A stretch of DNA of 34,200 nucleotides from Bacteroidales bacterium (GTDB lineage: Bacteria > Bacteroidota > Bacteroidia > Bacteroidales > F082): contig JAILBC010000070.1 in the NCBI GenBank assembly GCA_024681295.1, positions 1 to 34,200 of the forward strand. The letters are read 5' to 3'. This document shows, piece by piece, positions 1 to 7,546 of this stretch. The notes under the pieces were generated by a model that saw nothing but the letters and a program-made list of their open reading frames with translations, was not told the DNA's origin and did no database searches. Position numbers and translations under genes: made by a program. The first letter of the stretch is position 1, and each line of letters starts with the position of its first letter.

Positions 1-41
1 AAGCAAAGATAAGTTTTTTTCAATACTAGTTGGTTTTTGAT

Positions 42-49
42 TACTTTTG
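42..49 (+). promoter_or_regulatory. Candidate Bacteroidota -7 box for the first gene
   Basis: The octamer TACTTTTG matches the Bacteroidota sigma-factor -7 consensus TAnnTTTG and lies 25 nt upstream of the ATG at 75. No convincing TTTG -33 element is visible at the usual 19-23 nt spacing, so this is a weak call based on one box. Confidence 0.4.
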
Positions 50-74
50 TCTGAATTATTCAATACCCTACTCC

Positions 75-926
75 ATGAAAAAATTCATACTCCTTATTAT
101 GGCTTTTGCCTTGATCACAACGCTGAAAGCCCAAACTCCTATCTTGTCCGAAGGTTTTGAGGGGCAGCAGTTTCCGCCCTCAGGCTGGACGAGAGAGTCC
201 CTCTACTTGAGCAGCTTCACCTGGTTCAGAGGCGCCGCGTTATACACTTACGACTGGTGGGGCAACCAATATCATGTGGTGCCACCTCAAGGTGTGAGGA
301 TGGCTGCGCTCGAATCAGACTACTACGAGGATTGGGGACCGCAAGACGAAAGCCTCATCACACCTTTGATAGCGATTGAACGTCCATCGGCACTGACCTT
401 CGAGACCTTCTGCCAATACGGGCATTCTGAATATCGCGACCATTATAGAGTTGACGTGTTGGATGCCACTGGCGCTTGGACTACCCTTTGGGATGGTGCG
501 GAGCAGCCCAATGTATGGCTCAATCAGTTCGAAGAAACCATCAACATCGATTTGTCGGCTTTCCAAGGACAAAACATCAAGTTGCGGTTCCGCGGTTACA
601 ACGAGGCGGGCGAAGTGTTGACCTATTCCTGGTTCATCGACGACGTGAAAGTGATCGCCACCGATACCATTCCCGATGCAATTCATGAAACGGCGCTTCA
701 AGCCAACATCTATCCGAATCCTGTAGATCAATTGATGACACTCAAGTCAACCGAAGAGATACAGTGTGTTTGCATTTACAACATTTTAGGCATCAAGGTA
801 AAAGAGATGGTTATTAATAACCAGGAGGCTGTCATTGACCTTTCGGAGCTCCCATCAGGCGGATATATAATCGAGTTGTATTACGACCATCACCAAAAGA
901 TAACTCAAAGCTTTTATAAAAAGTAA
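75..926 (+). CDS. T9SS-sorted secreted protein with adhesin/choice-of-anchor-J-like domain
   Basis: The start is placed at the ATG at 75 because it gives a clean signal peptide (MKKFILLIMAFALITTLKAQ); the frame is open further upstream from position 30 but adds a non-signal sequence. The mature part (about residues 22-205) begins EGFEG, has GWT, and ends in a SWFIDDVKV-type strand. That pattern is typical of the jelly-roll 'cleaved adhesin/choice-of-anchor J' domain often found on secreted Bacteroidota proteins. Residues about 215-283 form a type A T9SS C-terminal sorting domain, with the YPNP motif, a NILG segment, LPSGGYI and a final lysine-rich strand. The protein is therefore expected to cross the outer membrane through type IX secretion and stay on the surface or be released. 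Its ligand is not predictable. A remnant of a second secreted-protein gene follows immediately. Confidence 0.85.
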   Translation: MKKFILLIMAFALITTLKAQTPILSEGFEGQQFPPSGWTRESLYLSSFTWFRGAALYTYDWWGNQYHVVPPQGVRMAALESDYYEDWGPQDESLITPLIAIERPSALTFETFCQYGHSEYRDHYRVDVLDATGAWTTLWDGAEQPNVWLNQFEETINIDLSAFQGQNIKLRFRGYNEAGEVLTYSWFIDDVKVIATDTIPDAIHETALQANIYPNPVDQLMTLKSTEEIQCVCIYNILGIKVKEMVINNQEAVIDLSELPSGGYIIELYYDHHQKITQSFYKK

Positions 927-933
927 TATTTAC

Positions 934-993
934 ATGAAGAAGACCATACTCCTCGCTTTGGCATTGACCTCCCTCGTGACGCTGAAAGCTTAA
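934..993 (+). pseudogene. Orphan signal peptide: decapitated remnant of a secreted-protein gene
   Basis: An ATG 7 nt after the stop of the preceding gene opens a 19-codon frame, MKKTILLALALTSLVTLKA, followed by TAA. It is a complete Sec signal peptide that stops where the cleavage site and mature protein should begin. It resembles the signal peptide of the upstream protein (both MKK-ILL...TLKA). The likeliest reading is a tandem paralogue whose whole mature region was deleted. It may still be translated as a free signal peptide. Confidence 0.6.
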
Positions 994-1025
994 CTAAAAA
1001 TGGGCTTTTAGTGAGCAGAAAAACC

Positions 1026-1055
1026 TTGATTGAACGAAAAGAATAATTATATTTG
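1026..1055 (+). promoter_or_regulatory. Predicted promoter of rpe
   Basis: TATATTTG at 1048-1055 is a perfect -7 box (TAnnTTTG), and TTG at 1026-1028 lies 19 nt upstream in the -33 position. Transcription would start near 1060, giving a leader of about 40 nt that is mostly the heptamer array next to rpe. Confidence 0.65.
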
Positions 1056-1069
1056 CAACAATAAAAAAT

Positions 1070-1097
1070 TCTCAACTCTCAACTATCAATTCTCAAC
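1070..1097 (+). repeat. Heptamer tandem repeat, 4 copies (TCTCAAC)
   Basis: Four contiguous 7-bp units, TCTCAAC, TCTCAAC, TATCAAT and TCTCAAC, end 2 nt before the rpe ATG. They occupy the place where a ribosome-binding site would be; no Shine-Dalgarno sequence is present. On the opposite strand the unit is GTTGAGA, one base from the GTGGAGA unit of the large array after dgt. Confidence 0.8.
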
Positions 1098-1099
1098 TC

Positions 1100-1750
1100 A
1101 TGAAAATGCTCGCCCCTTCCCTGCTGTCAGCTGATTTCCTGAATCTTGGCAGGGATATCGAAATGGTCAACCGCAGCGAGGCCGACTGGTTCCACTGCGA
1201 CGTGATGGATGGCCGCTTCGTGCCCAACATCTCGTTCGGCATCCCCGTGGTGAAAGCCATCAGCCAAATGGCCGAAAAACCCCTTGATGTGCATCTGATG
1301 ATTGTAGAGCCCGAAAAATATTTCGAAGCTTTCGTGAAGGCTGGCGCTGACATCATCACCTTTCACTATGAAGCCAGCACCCACATCCATCGTTCCGTGC
1401 AGCAGCTGAAGGCCCTCGGCGTGAAGGCCGGCGTAGTACTGAATCCTCATACGCCAGTCAATGTGTTGGAAGACATCCTGGGAGATTTGGATCTGGTGTT
1501 GCTGATGAGCGTCAACCCAGGCTTCGGCGGACAACAGTTCATTGAACGAACCTTCGAGAAGATTCGCAGATTGAAAGCAATGATTGAAGACCAAGGATTA
1601 TCGACTTTGATCGAAGTCGATGGAGGAGTGAACATCCAGAACGCCGCTGCCCTTTATGAGGCTGGCGCTGATGTATTAGTGGCCGGTAACGCGGTGTTTA
1701 AGTCTGATAATCCATTTGAAACTATAGCGTCATTGCGAAGAACGCAGTGA
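1100..1750 (+). CDS. rpe: Ribulose-phosphate 3-epimerase
   Basis: This cytosolic enzyme interconverts D-ribulose 5-phosphate and D-xylulose 5-phosphate in the pentose phosphate pathway. The 216-residue length is normal for a one-domain TIM-barrel epimerase. Family motifs appear in order: LAPSLLSADF at the N-terminus, the metal/catalytic HCDVMDGRFVPNISFG segment, DVHLMI, FHYEAS, the phosphate-loop region VNPGFGGQQF and EVDGGVN with the second catalytic aspartate. It stands alone between the signal-peptide remnant and pepD and has its own promoter. The last six residues and the stop codon lie in a palindromic repeat (1728-1752), so the native C-terminus has probably been replaced. The catalytic barrel looks complete. 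Confidence 0.96.
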   Translation: MKMLAPSLLSADFLNLGRDIEMVNRSEADWFHCDVMDGRFVPNISFGIPVVKAISQMAEKPLDVHLMIVEPEKYFEAFVKAGADIITFHYEASTHIHRSVQQLKALGVKAGVVLNPHTPVNVLEDILGDLDLVLLMSVNPGFGGQQFIERTFEKIRRLKAMIEDQGLSTLIEVDGGVNIQNAAALYEAGADVLVAGNAVFKSDNPFETIASLRRTQ

Positions 1751-1752
1751 CG
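1728..1752. repeat. Palindromic repeat containing the rpe stop codon
   Basis: CGTCATTGCG (1728-1737), a 5-nt loop and CGCAGTGACG (1743-1752) form a 10-bp hairpin with one G/T mismatch. It encodes the last residues of Rpe (SLRRTQ) and its TGA at 1748-1750. The arm CGTCATTGCG is also part of the repeat inside dgt (reverse orientation, 7853-7862). Confidence 0.7.
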
Positions 1753-1804
1753 TACTAGCCGTTTCACCTAAGAAACAAACATTAACAACTAAATAACTTC
1801 AAAT

Positions 1805-3265
1805 ATGAACGAAAGCATTTTAAAACTCGCCCCTGCGGGCATGTGGAAGGAATTCCAAGGCATCCTCAGCGTGCCACGTCCCTCTAAAAAAGAAGGCAAG
1901 ATGGTCGAATACCTTGAAAAATGGGCCAAAGACCACAAAGTGAAATATGTGAAAGAAAAATGTGGCAACATCATCATGACCGTGCCGGCCACCAAGGGCA
2001 TGGAAGACCGTAAGATGATTGCTTTGCAAGCCCATATGGACATGGTTTGCGAGAAGAACGGCGATAAGGTCCACGACTTTGAAAAAGACCCTATCGAGGC
2101 CGTCATCAAAGGCGAATGGCTGCATGCCAACGGCACCACCCTCGGTGCTGACGACGGCATCGGCGTGGCCGCTGCTTTGGCCATCATCGCCGACCCGAAG
2201 GTGAAACACGGACCACTGGAGTGCATCTTCACCGTGGATGAAGAGACCGGCCTGACCGGTGCCGAAGCCCTCGACCCGAAACACATGAAGAGCCGTATCC
2301 TGCTCAACCTTGACTCAGAAGACGAAGGTGAAATCTTCATCGGTTGCGCCGGCGGCATGGACACCATCGTGAAGATGTGGTACGACCTGGAACCCGCTCC
2401 GGAAGACGCCACCGCCTACCGCGTCACCGTGAAAGGCCTCAAAGGCGGCCACTCTGGCGACGACATCAACAAGAACCTCGCCAACGCCAACAAGTTGTTG
2501 ACCCGCATCCTCTGGGAAGCCACAGGTCGTTACGACCTCGCCCTCTACGATTTCCAAGGCGGTAACCTCCGCAACGCCATCGCCCGCGAAGCTACTGCCG
2601 TGGCCTATCTGCCCAACGACTGCTGCAACGACTTCGTGAAGTTCTGCAAAGAGATGGAAGCCAACTTCCGCAACGAATACCAAGTGGCCGATCCAGGCAT
2701 CACCGTCATTGCCGAGAAGGCTGAGATCCAACCTGACGTGGTCATCGACGAAGTGTCGCAATTCGAGCTCCTCAACGCCCTTTACGCCTGTCCTCATGGT
2801 GTCATCGAATGGTCTCAAACCATCCCGAACTTCGTGGAGACTTCCACCAACCTGGCTTCCTGCAAGAAGAGAGAAGGCTACTTCTTCATCCAGACCTCAC
2901 AGCGTAGCTCCATCGACTCTGCAAAAGAGAACGTCGCCAACATGGTGGAAACCATCTTCAACCTCGCCGGTGCCGATGTGGAACACACCGACGGCTATCC
3001 GGGCTGGACACCCAACCCCAAGTCGAAGATCTGCGACATCGCCGTGAAAGTCTACAAGAAACGCTTCGGCAAAGACCCGAAGGTCCGCGCCATCCACGCC
3101 GGACTGGAATGCGGCCTCATCGGCGACAAGATCAAGGGTATGGACATGATCAGCTTCGGTCCCACCCTTCGCGGTGTCCACAGCCCTGACGAACGTCTGG
3201 AAATAAAGACCGCCCAGATGTTCTGGGACTTCCTCTGCGATATCCTCAAGAACGCTCCGAAATAA
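1805..3265 (+). CDS. pepD: Aminoacyl-histidine dipeptidase (M20 family, PepD/carnosinase type)
   Basis: This is a cytosolic zinc metallopeptidase that hydrolyses Xaa-His and other dipeptides. The protein is 486 residues, the usual length for PepD. Visible metal-centre motifs are QAHMDMV (His77, Asp79), the bridging LGADDGIG (Asp116), the general-base pair DEETG (Glu146/Glu147) and LNLDSEDEGE. The lid/dimerisation domain starts near the GGHSGDDI segment, and a C-terminal HAGLECGLIG motif carries a further ligand region. No signal peptide is seen. The gene is followed by a strong intrinsic terminator. Its codons are C-ending and uniform, consistent with a well-expressed housekeeping gene. Confidence 0.95.
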   Translation: MNESILKLAPAGMWKEFQGILSVPRPSKKEGKMVEYLEKWAKDHKVKYVKEKCGNIIMTVPATKGMEDRKMIALQAHMDMVCEKNGDKVHDFEKDPIEAVIKGEWLHANGTTLGADDGIGVAAALAIIADPKVKHGPLECIFTVDEETGLTGAEALDPKHMKSRILLNLDSEDEGEIFIGCAGGMDTIVKMWYDLEPAPEDATAYRVTVKGLKGGHSGDDINKNLANANKLLTRILWEATGRYDLALYDFQGGNLRNAIAREATAVAYLPNDCCNDFVKFCKEMEANFRNEYQVADPGITVIAEKAEIQPDVVIDEVSQFELLNALYACPHGVIEWSQTIPNFVETSTNLASCKKREGYFFIQTSQRSSIDSAKENVANMVETIFNLAGADVEHTDGYPGWTPNPKSKICDIAVKVYKKRFGKDPKVRAIHAGLECGLIGDKIKGMDMISFGPTLRGVHSPDERLEIKTAQMFWDFLCDILKNAPK

Positions 3266-3281
3266 TTTTTGGTTTTGAACG

Positions 3282-3318
3282 AAAAGCCCGCCCTCGCTTC
3301 GCTCGGGCGGGCTTTTTT
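3282..3318 (+). terminator. Intrinsic terminator after pepD
   Basis: An 8-bp G+C-only stem, GCCCGCCC (3286-3293) with GGGCGGGC (3305-3312), has an 11-nt loop. It is flanked by AAAA on the left and a run of T (3313-3318) on the right, so it could also work in the opposite direction for the convergent feo operon. Confidence 0.9.
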
Positions 3319-3344
3319 GTTGAGGGGTCCCCTTCTGCTACAGA

Positions 3345-3409
3345 GCTAGCATCCCCTGACGGGGATGCCTTCCCTATAATCGTTCGCATCCCCGAAAGGG
3401 GATGCTAGA
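3345..3409. repeat. Pair of REP-like hairpins
   Basis: There are two perfect 8-bp hairpins: GCATCCCC-TGAC-GGGGATGC (3349-3368) and GCATCCCC-GAAA-GGGGATGC (3386-3405). The outermost arms, CTAGCATCCCC (3346-3356) and GGGGATGCTAG (3398-3408), are also inverted repeats of each other, so the whole unit is a nested palindrome. It lies between the pepD terminator and the end of the feo operon and resembles bacterial REP/BIME units. Confidence 0.75.
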
Positions 3410-3574
3410 TTATCTCTTAAATGGACACTCGACATTACAGGAAGCACATCGGCTGCCTCCTGTTTCTTTTGTCGCCCCGTCACAGCAGGAGCGACGGCCT
3501 TTGCGCAGGGCAACGACGGCTAGCACAACTAGGGCCAGAACTACCAACAGCACTATGACGGTAGCAAGATTCAT
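3410..3574 (-). CDS. FeoB-associated Cys-rich membrane protein
   Basis: This is a 54-residue small protein: MNLATV, one long hydrophobic helix (about residues 5-24), a basic RKGRR stop-transfer patch and then a short tail with paired cysteines (SCC, CASC, and a final Cys before PFKR). This is the layout of the FeoB-associated Cys-rich family. Its ATG overlaps the feoAB TGA as ATGA, so it is translationally coupled to the ferrous-iron transporter. Its role is not established; a membrane-associated Fe(II)-handling partner of FeoB is the usual guess. Confidence 0.85.
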   Translation of the reverse strand: MNLATVIVLLVVLALVVLAVVALRKGRRSCCDGATKETGGSRCASCNVECPFKR

Positions 3575-5928
3575 CCGATGACGGCGTTAGCAATGAGATA
3601 AGCGATCCATGCAACGACCCATGCGACCACGCATTGGAAGAGGATGATGAAGAACATCCAGCGAGTGCCCAGTTCGCGACGGATGGCGGCCACAGCGGCC
3701 ACGCAAGGCGTGTAGAGCAGGCAAAACACCAACATCGAGATGGACGTGACGGTGGTGAACAACGGCATGGCATTCAAGACCTCGAGGGTGGCAATCACGC
3801 TCTCCTTGGCCATGAAGCCACTGATCAAAGCGGTAACAACTTGCCAGTTACCCAAGCCGATGGGACGGAACACTGGGGCAATCCAACCCGCCACGCTGGC
3901 CAGCATGCTGCCCTCACCGTTCTCCACCATCTGGAAGTGGAAATCGAAGGTCTGCAAGAACCAAATCACCAAGGTGGCCAAGAAGATTACCGTGAAGGCG
4001 CGCTGCACGAAGTCCTTGGTCTTATCCCACAACAAATGGGCGACGTTCTTGGCACTCGGCAGGCGATAGTTGGGCAACTCCATCACGAAAGGCGCCACGT
4101 CGACGTTTTTCTTGAACAACTTGGTCACCAAAGCGGTAATCACACCGACGATGATACCCAATAAATAGAGGCAAATCAGCACCACACCACCACGTCCAGG
4201 GAAGAACATGCTAGTGAAGAAGCCGTAGATGGGAATCTTGGCCGAACAACTCATGAAAGGCGTCAGCAGGATGGTGCGCCAGCGGTCGTGGGTGGAGTGC
4301 AGGGTGCGTGAGGCCATGACGGCGGGCACCGAGCAGCCGAAACCGATGAGCAGTGGAACGATGCTGTGGCCGGTGAGGCCCAGCTTACGAAGGAAGCTGT
4401 CGCTCACAAAGGCCACGCGCGCCATATAGCCGCTGTCCTCCAACAGACTCAGGAAGAAGAACAGCAGGATGATGATGGGCACGAAACTGAGCACACTGCC
4501 TACGCCACCGAAGATGCCGTCAACCACCAGCGACTGCACGGCGGGGTTGACGTTCCAACGGGCCAAGGCCTCGCCACAAACGTCAGCCAACCAAGTGATG
4601 CCTTGGTCAAGCCAGTCCTGCAAAGGCGCTCCCAACAAGTCGATGGAGAGGTAGATGACAGCCACCATCACCAAGACGAAAATCGGAATGGCGGTCCACT
4701 TACCGGTGAGGATGCGGTCGATGCGCCGACTACGCCGGTATTCCTTGCTCTCCTTAGGTTTCACTACGGTCTGTTGACACAAGCGCTTAATGAAGGCGAA
4801 CCGCATCTCAGCCATGGCTGCGGCACGGTCGAGGCCCCGCTCCTCCTCCATCTGAACGATGAGGTGCTCAAGGGTTTCTTTCTCGTTCTGAGAAAGCTTT
4901 AACGCCTCAAGAACCATCGAGTCGCCTTCGATAAGCTTCGACGCGGCGAAACGCACAGGAATATCGGCCCGTTGAGCATGATCCTCAATGAGGTGCATGA
5001 TGCTGTGCAGGCAACGGTGTACGGCGCCACCGTGGTCATCCTTATCGCAGAAATCCTGACGCACTGGCGCTTCTTGATATTGCGCGATATGGATGGCGTG
5101 GTCCACCAATTCGGAGATACCTTCGTTTTTGGAGGCCGAGATGGCCACCACAGGCAGGCCCAGAATACGTTCCATTTCATTCAAGAGGATGGCGCCACCG
5201 TTGTTGCGGACCTCGTCCATCATATTGAGGGCCAGCACCATGGGAACACCCAGTTCCATCAGTTGCATGGTCAGGTAGAGGTTGCGCTCGATGTTGTTGG
5301 CATCCACAATGTTGATGATGGCCTTGGGCTTCTCCTCGATGATGAACTGACGGGATACAATTTCTTCGGAAGTATAAGGTGACAACGAATAGATGCCCGG
5401 CAGGTCAGTTACCAGAGTCTCAGGATGTCCTTTGATCACGCCATCCTTACGGTCGACGGTAACCCCAGGGAAATTACCAACATGTTGGTTGGCACCTGTG
5501 AGTTGGTTGAACAAGGTGGTCTTGCCACAGTTTTGTTGTCCAGCAAGGGCGAAGGTCAGCTTGGTGCCTTTGGGCAATGGGGTTTCGTGGGTCTTGTCGT
5601 GATAGACGCCTTCTTCACCCAAACCAGGGTGGGCGTTATGGTCGTGAAGTGCACTGATATACAGACGGTTAGGATCTATTGGGTCAACGACGGGTTCTTC
5701 CTCGCAGGGCTCTACCCCAATGAGTTGGGCATCGGCGATGCGCAAGGTGAGTGAATAGCCGTGGATGAGTACCTCCATCGGGTCACCGAGGGGGGCGTAT
5801 TTCACCAGTTTGACGACGGCGTCGGGAATGACGCCCATGTCGAGGAAATGCTGACGGCGTGAGCCTTCACCTCCAACGGTCTTGACGATGGCAGATTGGC
5901 CTATTTGAAGCTGATTAAGTGTAATCAT
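3571..5928 (-). CDS. feoB: FeoA-FeoB fusion, ferrous iron transporter
   Basis: This is an inner-membrane Fe(II) uptake protein driven by an N-terminal GTPase. Residues 1-75 are a complete FeoA SH3-like domain, normally a separate protein. Residues about 76-122 are a linker. The G domain follows, with G1 AGQQNCGKT (about 129-137), the G2 threonine in VGNFPGVTVDRK, G3 DLPG (175-178) and G4 NMMD (235-238). A helical GDI-like region leads to the membrane core from about residue 415, with two Gate motifs around the GFGCSVPA and LLYTPCVAA segments. The C-terminus ends in hydrophobic helices. The 785-residue length fits a FeoAB fusion, an arrangement common in Bacteroidota. The Cys-rich partner overlaps its 3' end. 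G1 has QQ in place of the common NP, a variation that does not remove the Lys/Thr. Confidence 0.95.
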   Translation of the reverse strand: MITLNQLQIGQSAIVKTVGGEGSRRQHFLDMGVIPDAVVKLVKYAPLGDPMEVLIHGYSLTLRIADAQLIGVEPCEEEPVVDPIDPNRLYISALHDHNAHPGLGEEGVYHDKTHETPLPKGTKLTFALAGQQNCGKTTLFNQLTGANQHVGNFPGVTVDRKDGVIKGHPETLVTDLPGIYSLSPYTSEEIVSRQFIIEEKPKAIINIVDANNIERNLYLTMQLMELGVPMVLALNMMDEVRNNGGAILLNEMERILGLPVVAISASKNEGISELVDHAIHIAQYQEAPVRQDFCDKDDHGGAVHRCLHSIMHLIEDHAQRADIPVRFAASKLIEGDSMVLEALKLSQNEKETLEHLIVQMEEERGLDRAAAMAEMRFAFIKRLCQQTVVKPKESKEYRRSRRIDRILTGKWTAIPIFVLVMVAVIYLSIDLLGAPLQDWLDQGITWLADVCGEALARWNVNPAVQSLVVDGIFGGVGSVLSFVPIIILLFFFLSLLEDSGYMARVAFVSDSFLRKLGLTGHSIVPLLIGFGCSVPAVMASRTLHSTHDRWRTILLTPFMSCSAKIPIYGFFTSMFFPGRGGVVLICLYLLGIIVGVITALVTKLFKKNVDVAPFVMELPNYRLPSAKNVAHLLWDKTKDFVQRAFTVIFLATLVIWFLQTFDFHFQMVENGEGSMLASVAGWIAPVFRPIGLGNWQVVTALISGFMAKESVIATLEVLNAMPLFTTVTSISMLVFCLLYTPCVAAVAAIRRELGTRWMFFIILFQCVVAWVVAWIAYLIANAVIG

Positions 5929-5951
5929 AGACTATTTCTCAATTTATGCCG

Positions 5952-5959
5952 CAAAATTA
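5952..5959 (-). promoter_or_regulatory. Candidate -7 box for feoAB
   Basis: The minus strand reads TAATTTTG, a match to TAnnTTTG, 23 nt upstream of the feoAB start. No clear -33 element or Fur/DtxR-type operator was recognised nearby. Confidence 0.45.
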
Positions 5960-6000
5960 CACTGTTTCCAAACATCATCTTATACCTATTAATTGGGGTA

Positions 6001-7488
6001 TCACCTGACAACCATCATCATTTGTTGGGAGCGGGTGAGGTAACGCAAACTCACCTCGGGACGTTTCTTCGCTGTCGGGTCGACCTCACAGAGGAAATAC
6101 ACCTCGCCGCTATCCACGTCGAGTTCAGCGAGGCCTTCGATGGTGACTTCTTCTAGTTTATGGTAATCGGCATCGACCACATAAGCGGTCTCCCCGAAGT
6201 CGTAGAGCAGACGCTGTCCTGGCTTGAGAGAGCAAGGGAACATCACTAAGCCCCGGGTGGTGTTAACCATGGGGTTGAGAATCTCCACCTCGCCGTCCAC
6301 TTGGATGCGAAGGCCGAAATTGCCACCTTCGTCAGCGTTCCAAGTCCAAGTCTCGCCGCGGAGCACCCCTGGATCAATTTCTTCGAAATTACAACGGAAA
6401 CGACGTGAAATATTCTGCTCATACAAAACATAATGAATGCTATCCTTCGGTTCCAGATGCCAATCCAGATAAGGGTCGCGTAGCAGTTGCTCTTGTTGCT
6501 CAGTAAAGGCGCCAGCACGAATCAGCCGGTTCCAATGGCTCATGGTCTCCAGCATCTCGTTCAGCATACCATGACCTTTCAAGGCTTTTGGGTCTATGAC
6601 CAGGCCGTAGCTCGCATCGAAGGCAGCTGCTTTAGAGAGCATCCACTCCAGTTCCTCCATCGAGGTAGCTGGGCGGCGTTTGTCGGAGACACGAATCAAG
6701 AACAAGCCTAAAGAGGTTATAGCGGGATCCTGTTCCCAGCGTTCCACCTGGCTCACACGAATCGACTCATCGATCCAGTCTTGTCCTGGTTCACCTTGAT
6801 AGATTTTTATTTGGAAGAACTGTAGTTTTTCATCAAGGCTCTGCCGGACCATGTCTCGGAGTTCCCCTTCAGGTTCGACAAAGTTCTCTGGTGAACCCCA
6901 AATGCGGTAGGCTTCAGCGTTGATCGAATGAGCGACGGCTTTGGTCCCGAAGGCACCACGGGTACAGCGATGGATGAGCGTCAAACCGCCAGCACTTTCC
7001 ATGGTGGCATACAAGATGAGCTCGTCGTCGATCATGATCAGATTCAGTGTGGATGAGGTATTCAGCGCTTCGGTGCGGTGCATGGCAATGGTGGTCTCAT
7101 CGGCAGAAATACCATCGTATAGCTCCAACCGACCACCTTTGCGGTATTGTTTGAAGTACTCCGGTGAGAAGTAGGTGTCTTCAAGGTCGATGGCATTTTC
7201 CTGGACCCACACGCCTAAAACCACATCTGCATCAAATGCGGTCGCCACCATCTGTTTAACAGATTTATAGCCTTGAGGCGCGAAAGCCTCATTCCAGTTG
7301 TAATGCCCAAAAGTGGAGAAAGGCGTTTTCTGAATCAGAACCTCGAATCCGCCTTTATGGCAAAGTTCCAACATCGATCCGAGTTCCTCTTCCGAAAAAT
7401 CGGCCAAAAGATACGGTTCGATCATCACCTGCGCCTTAAGACCCCAGGCAAAAACAAAAAGAATCAAAAGTATGCCAATTCGTTTCAT
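6001..7488 (-). CDS. Secreted protein of unknown function, possible glycosidase-like barrel
   Basis: This 495-residue protein has a clear signal peptide (about MKRIGILLILFVFAWGLKAQ). I do not recognise the family. Residues about 22-330 alternate helices and strands with motifs such as VLIQKTPF, ADVVLGVWVQ, LNLIMIDDELILY, CTRGAFGT and YGLVIDPKAL. That would fit a TIM-barrel glycoside-hydrolase-like fold, but no catalytic pair can be assigned. The last ~130 residues look all-beta (WTWNADEGGNFGLRIQVDG and so on), like an accessory sandwich domain. There is no lipobox and no T9SS sorting domain, so it is probably periplasmic. It shares a bidirectional promoter with dgt and ends 72 nt before feoAB, with no sign of an iron-related role. 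Confidence 0.75.
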   Translation of the reverse strand: MKRIGILLILFVFAWGLKAQVMIEPYLLADFSEEELGSMLELCHKGGFEVLIQKTPFSTFGHYNWNEAFAPQGYKSVKQMVATAFDADVVLGVWVQENAIDLEDTYFSPEYFKQYRKGGRLELYDGISADETTIAMHRTEALNTSSTLNLIMIDDELILYATMESAGGLTLIHRCTRGAFGTKAVAHSINAEAYRIWGSPENFVEPEGELRDMVRQSLDEKLQFFQIKIYQGEPGQDWIDESIRVSQVERWEQDPAITSLGLFLIRVSDKRRPATSMEELEWMLSKAAAFDASYGLVIDPKALKGHGMLNEMLETMSHWNRLIRAGAFTEQQEQLLRDPYLDWHLEPKDSIHYVLYEQNISRRFRCNFEEIDPGVLRGETWTWNADEGGNFGLRIQVDGEVEILNPMVNTTRGLVMFPCSLKPGQRLLYDFGETAYVVDADYHKLEEVTIEGLAELDVDSGEVYFLCEVDPTAKKRPEVSLRYLTRSQQMMMVVR

Positions 7489-7506
7489 TATCGTTCAAAA
7501 TATGCC

Positions 7507-7525
7507 GCAAAAATACTATTTTTGC
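7507..7525. promoter_or_regulatory. Palindromic bidirectional promoter core
   Basis: The sequence GCAAAAATA-C-TATTTTTGC is a perfect 9-bp inverted repeat around one base. Each half is a full TAnnTTTG box: TATTTTTG at 7517-7524 faces dgt, and its mirror at 7508-7515 faces the secreted-protein gene. A TTG -33 candidate for the minus direction lies at 7536-7538 (20 nt away). The plus-direction -33 is weak. The two promoters cannot both be bound by polymerase at once. Confidence 0.6.
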
Positions 7526-7546
7526 ATCAATAAAACAAGGATTCCC

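Noticed and set aside
3634-4902. Plus-strand open frames opposite feoAB
   Set aside because: They are His/Gln/Glu-rich shadows of the transporter gene, with no start signal or domain.
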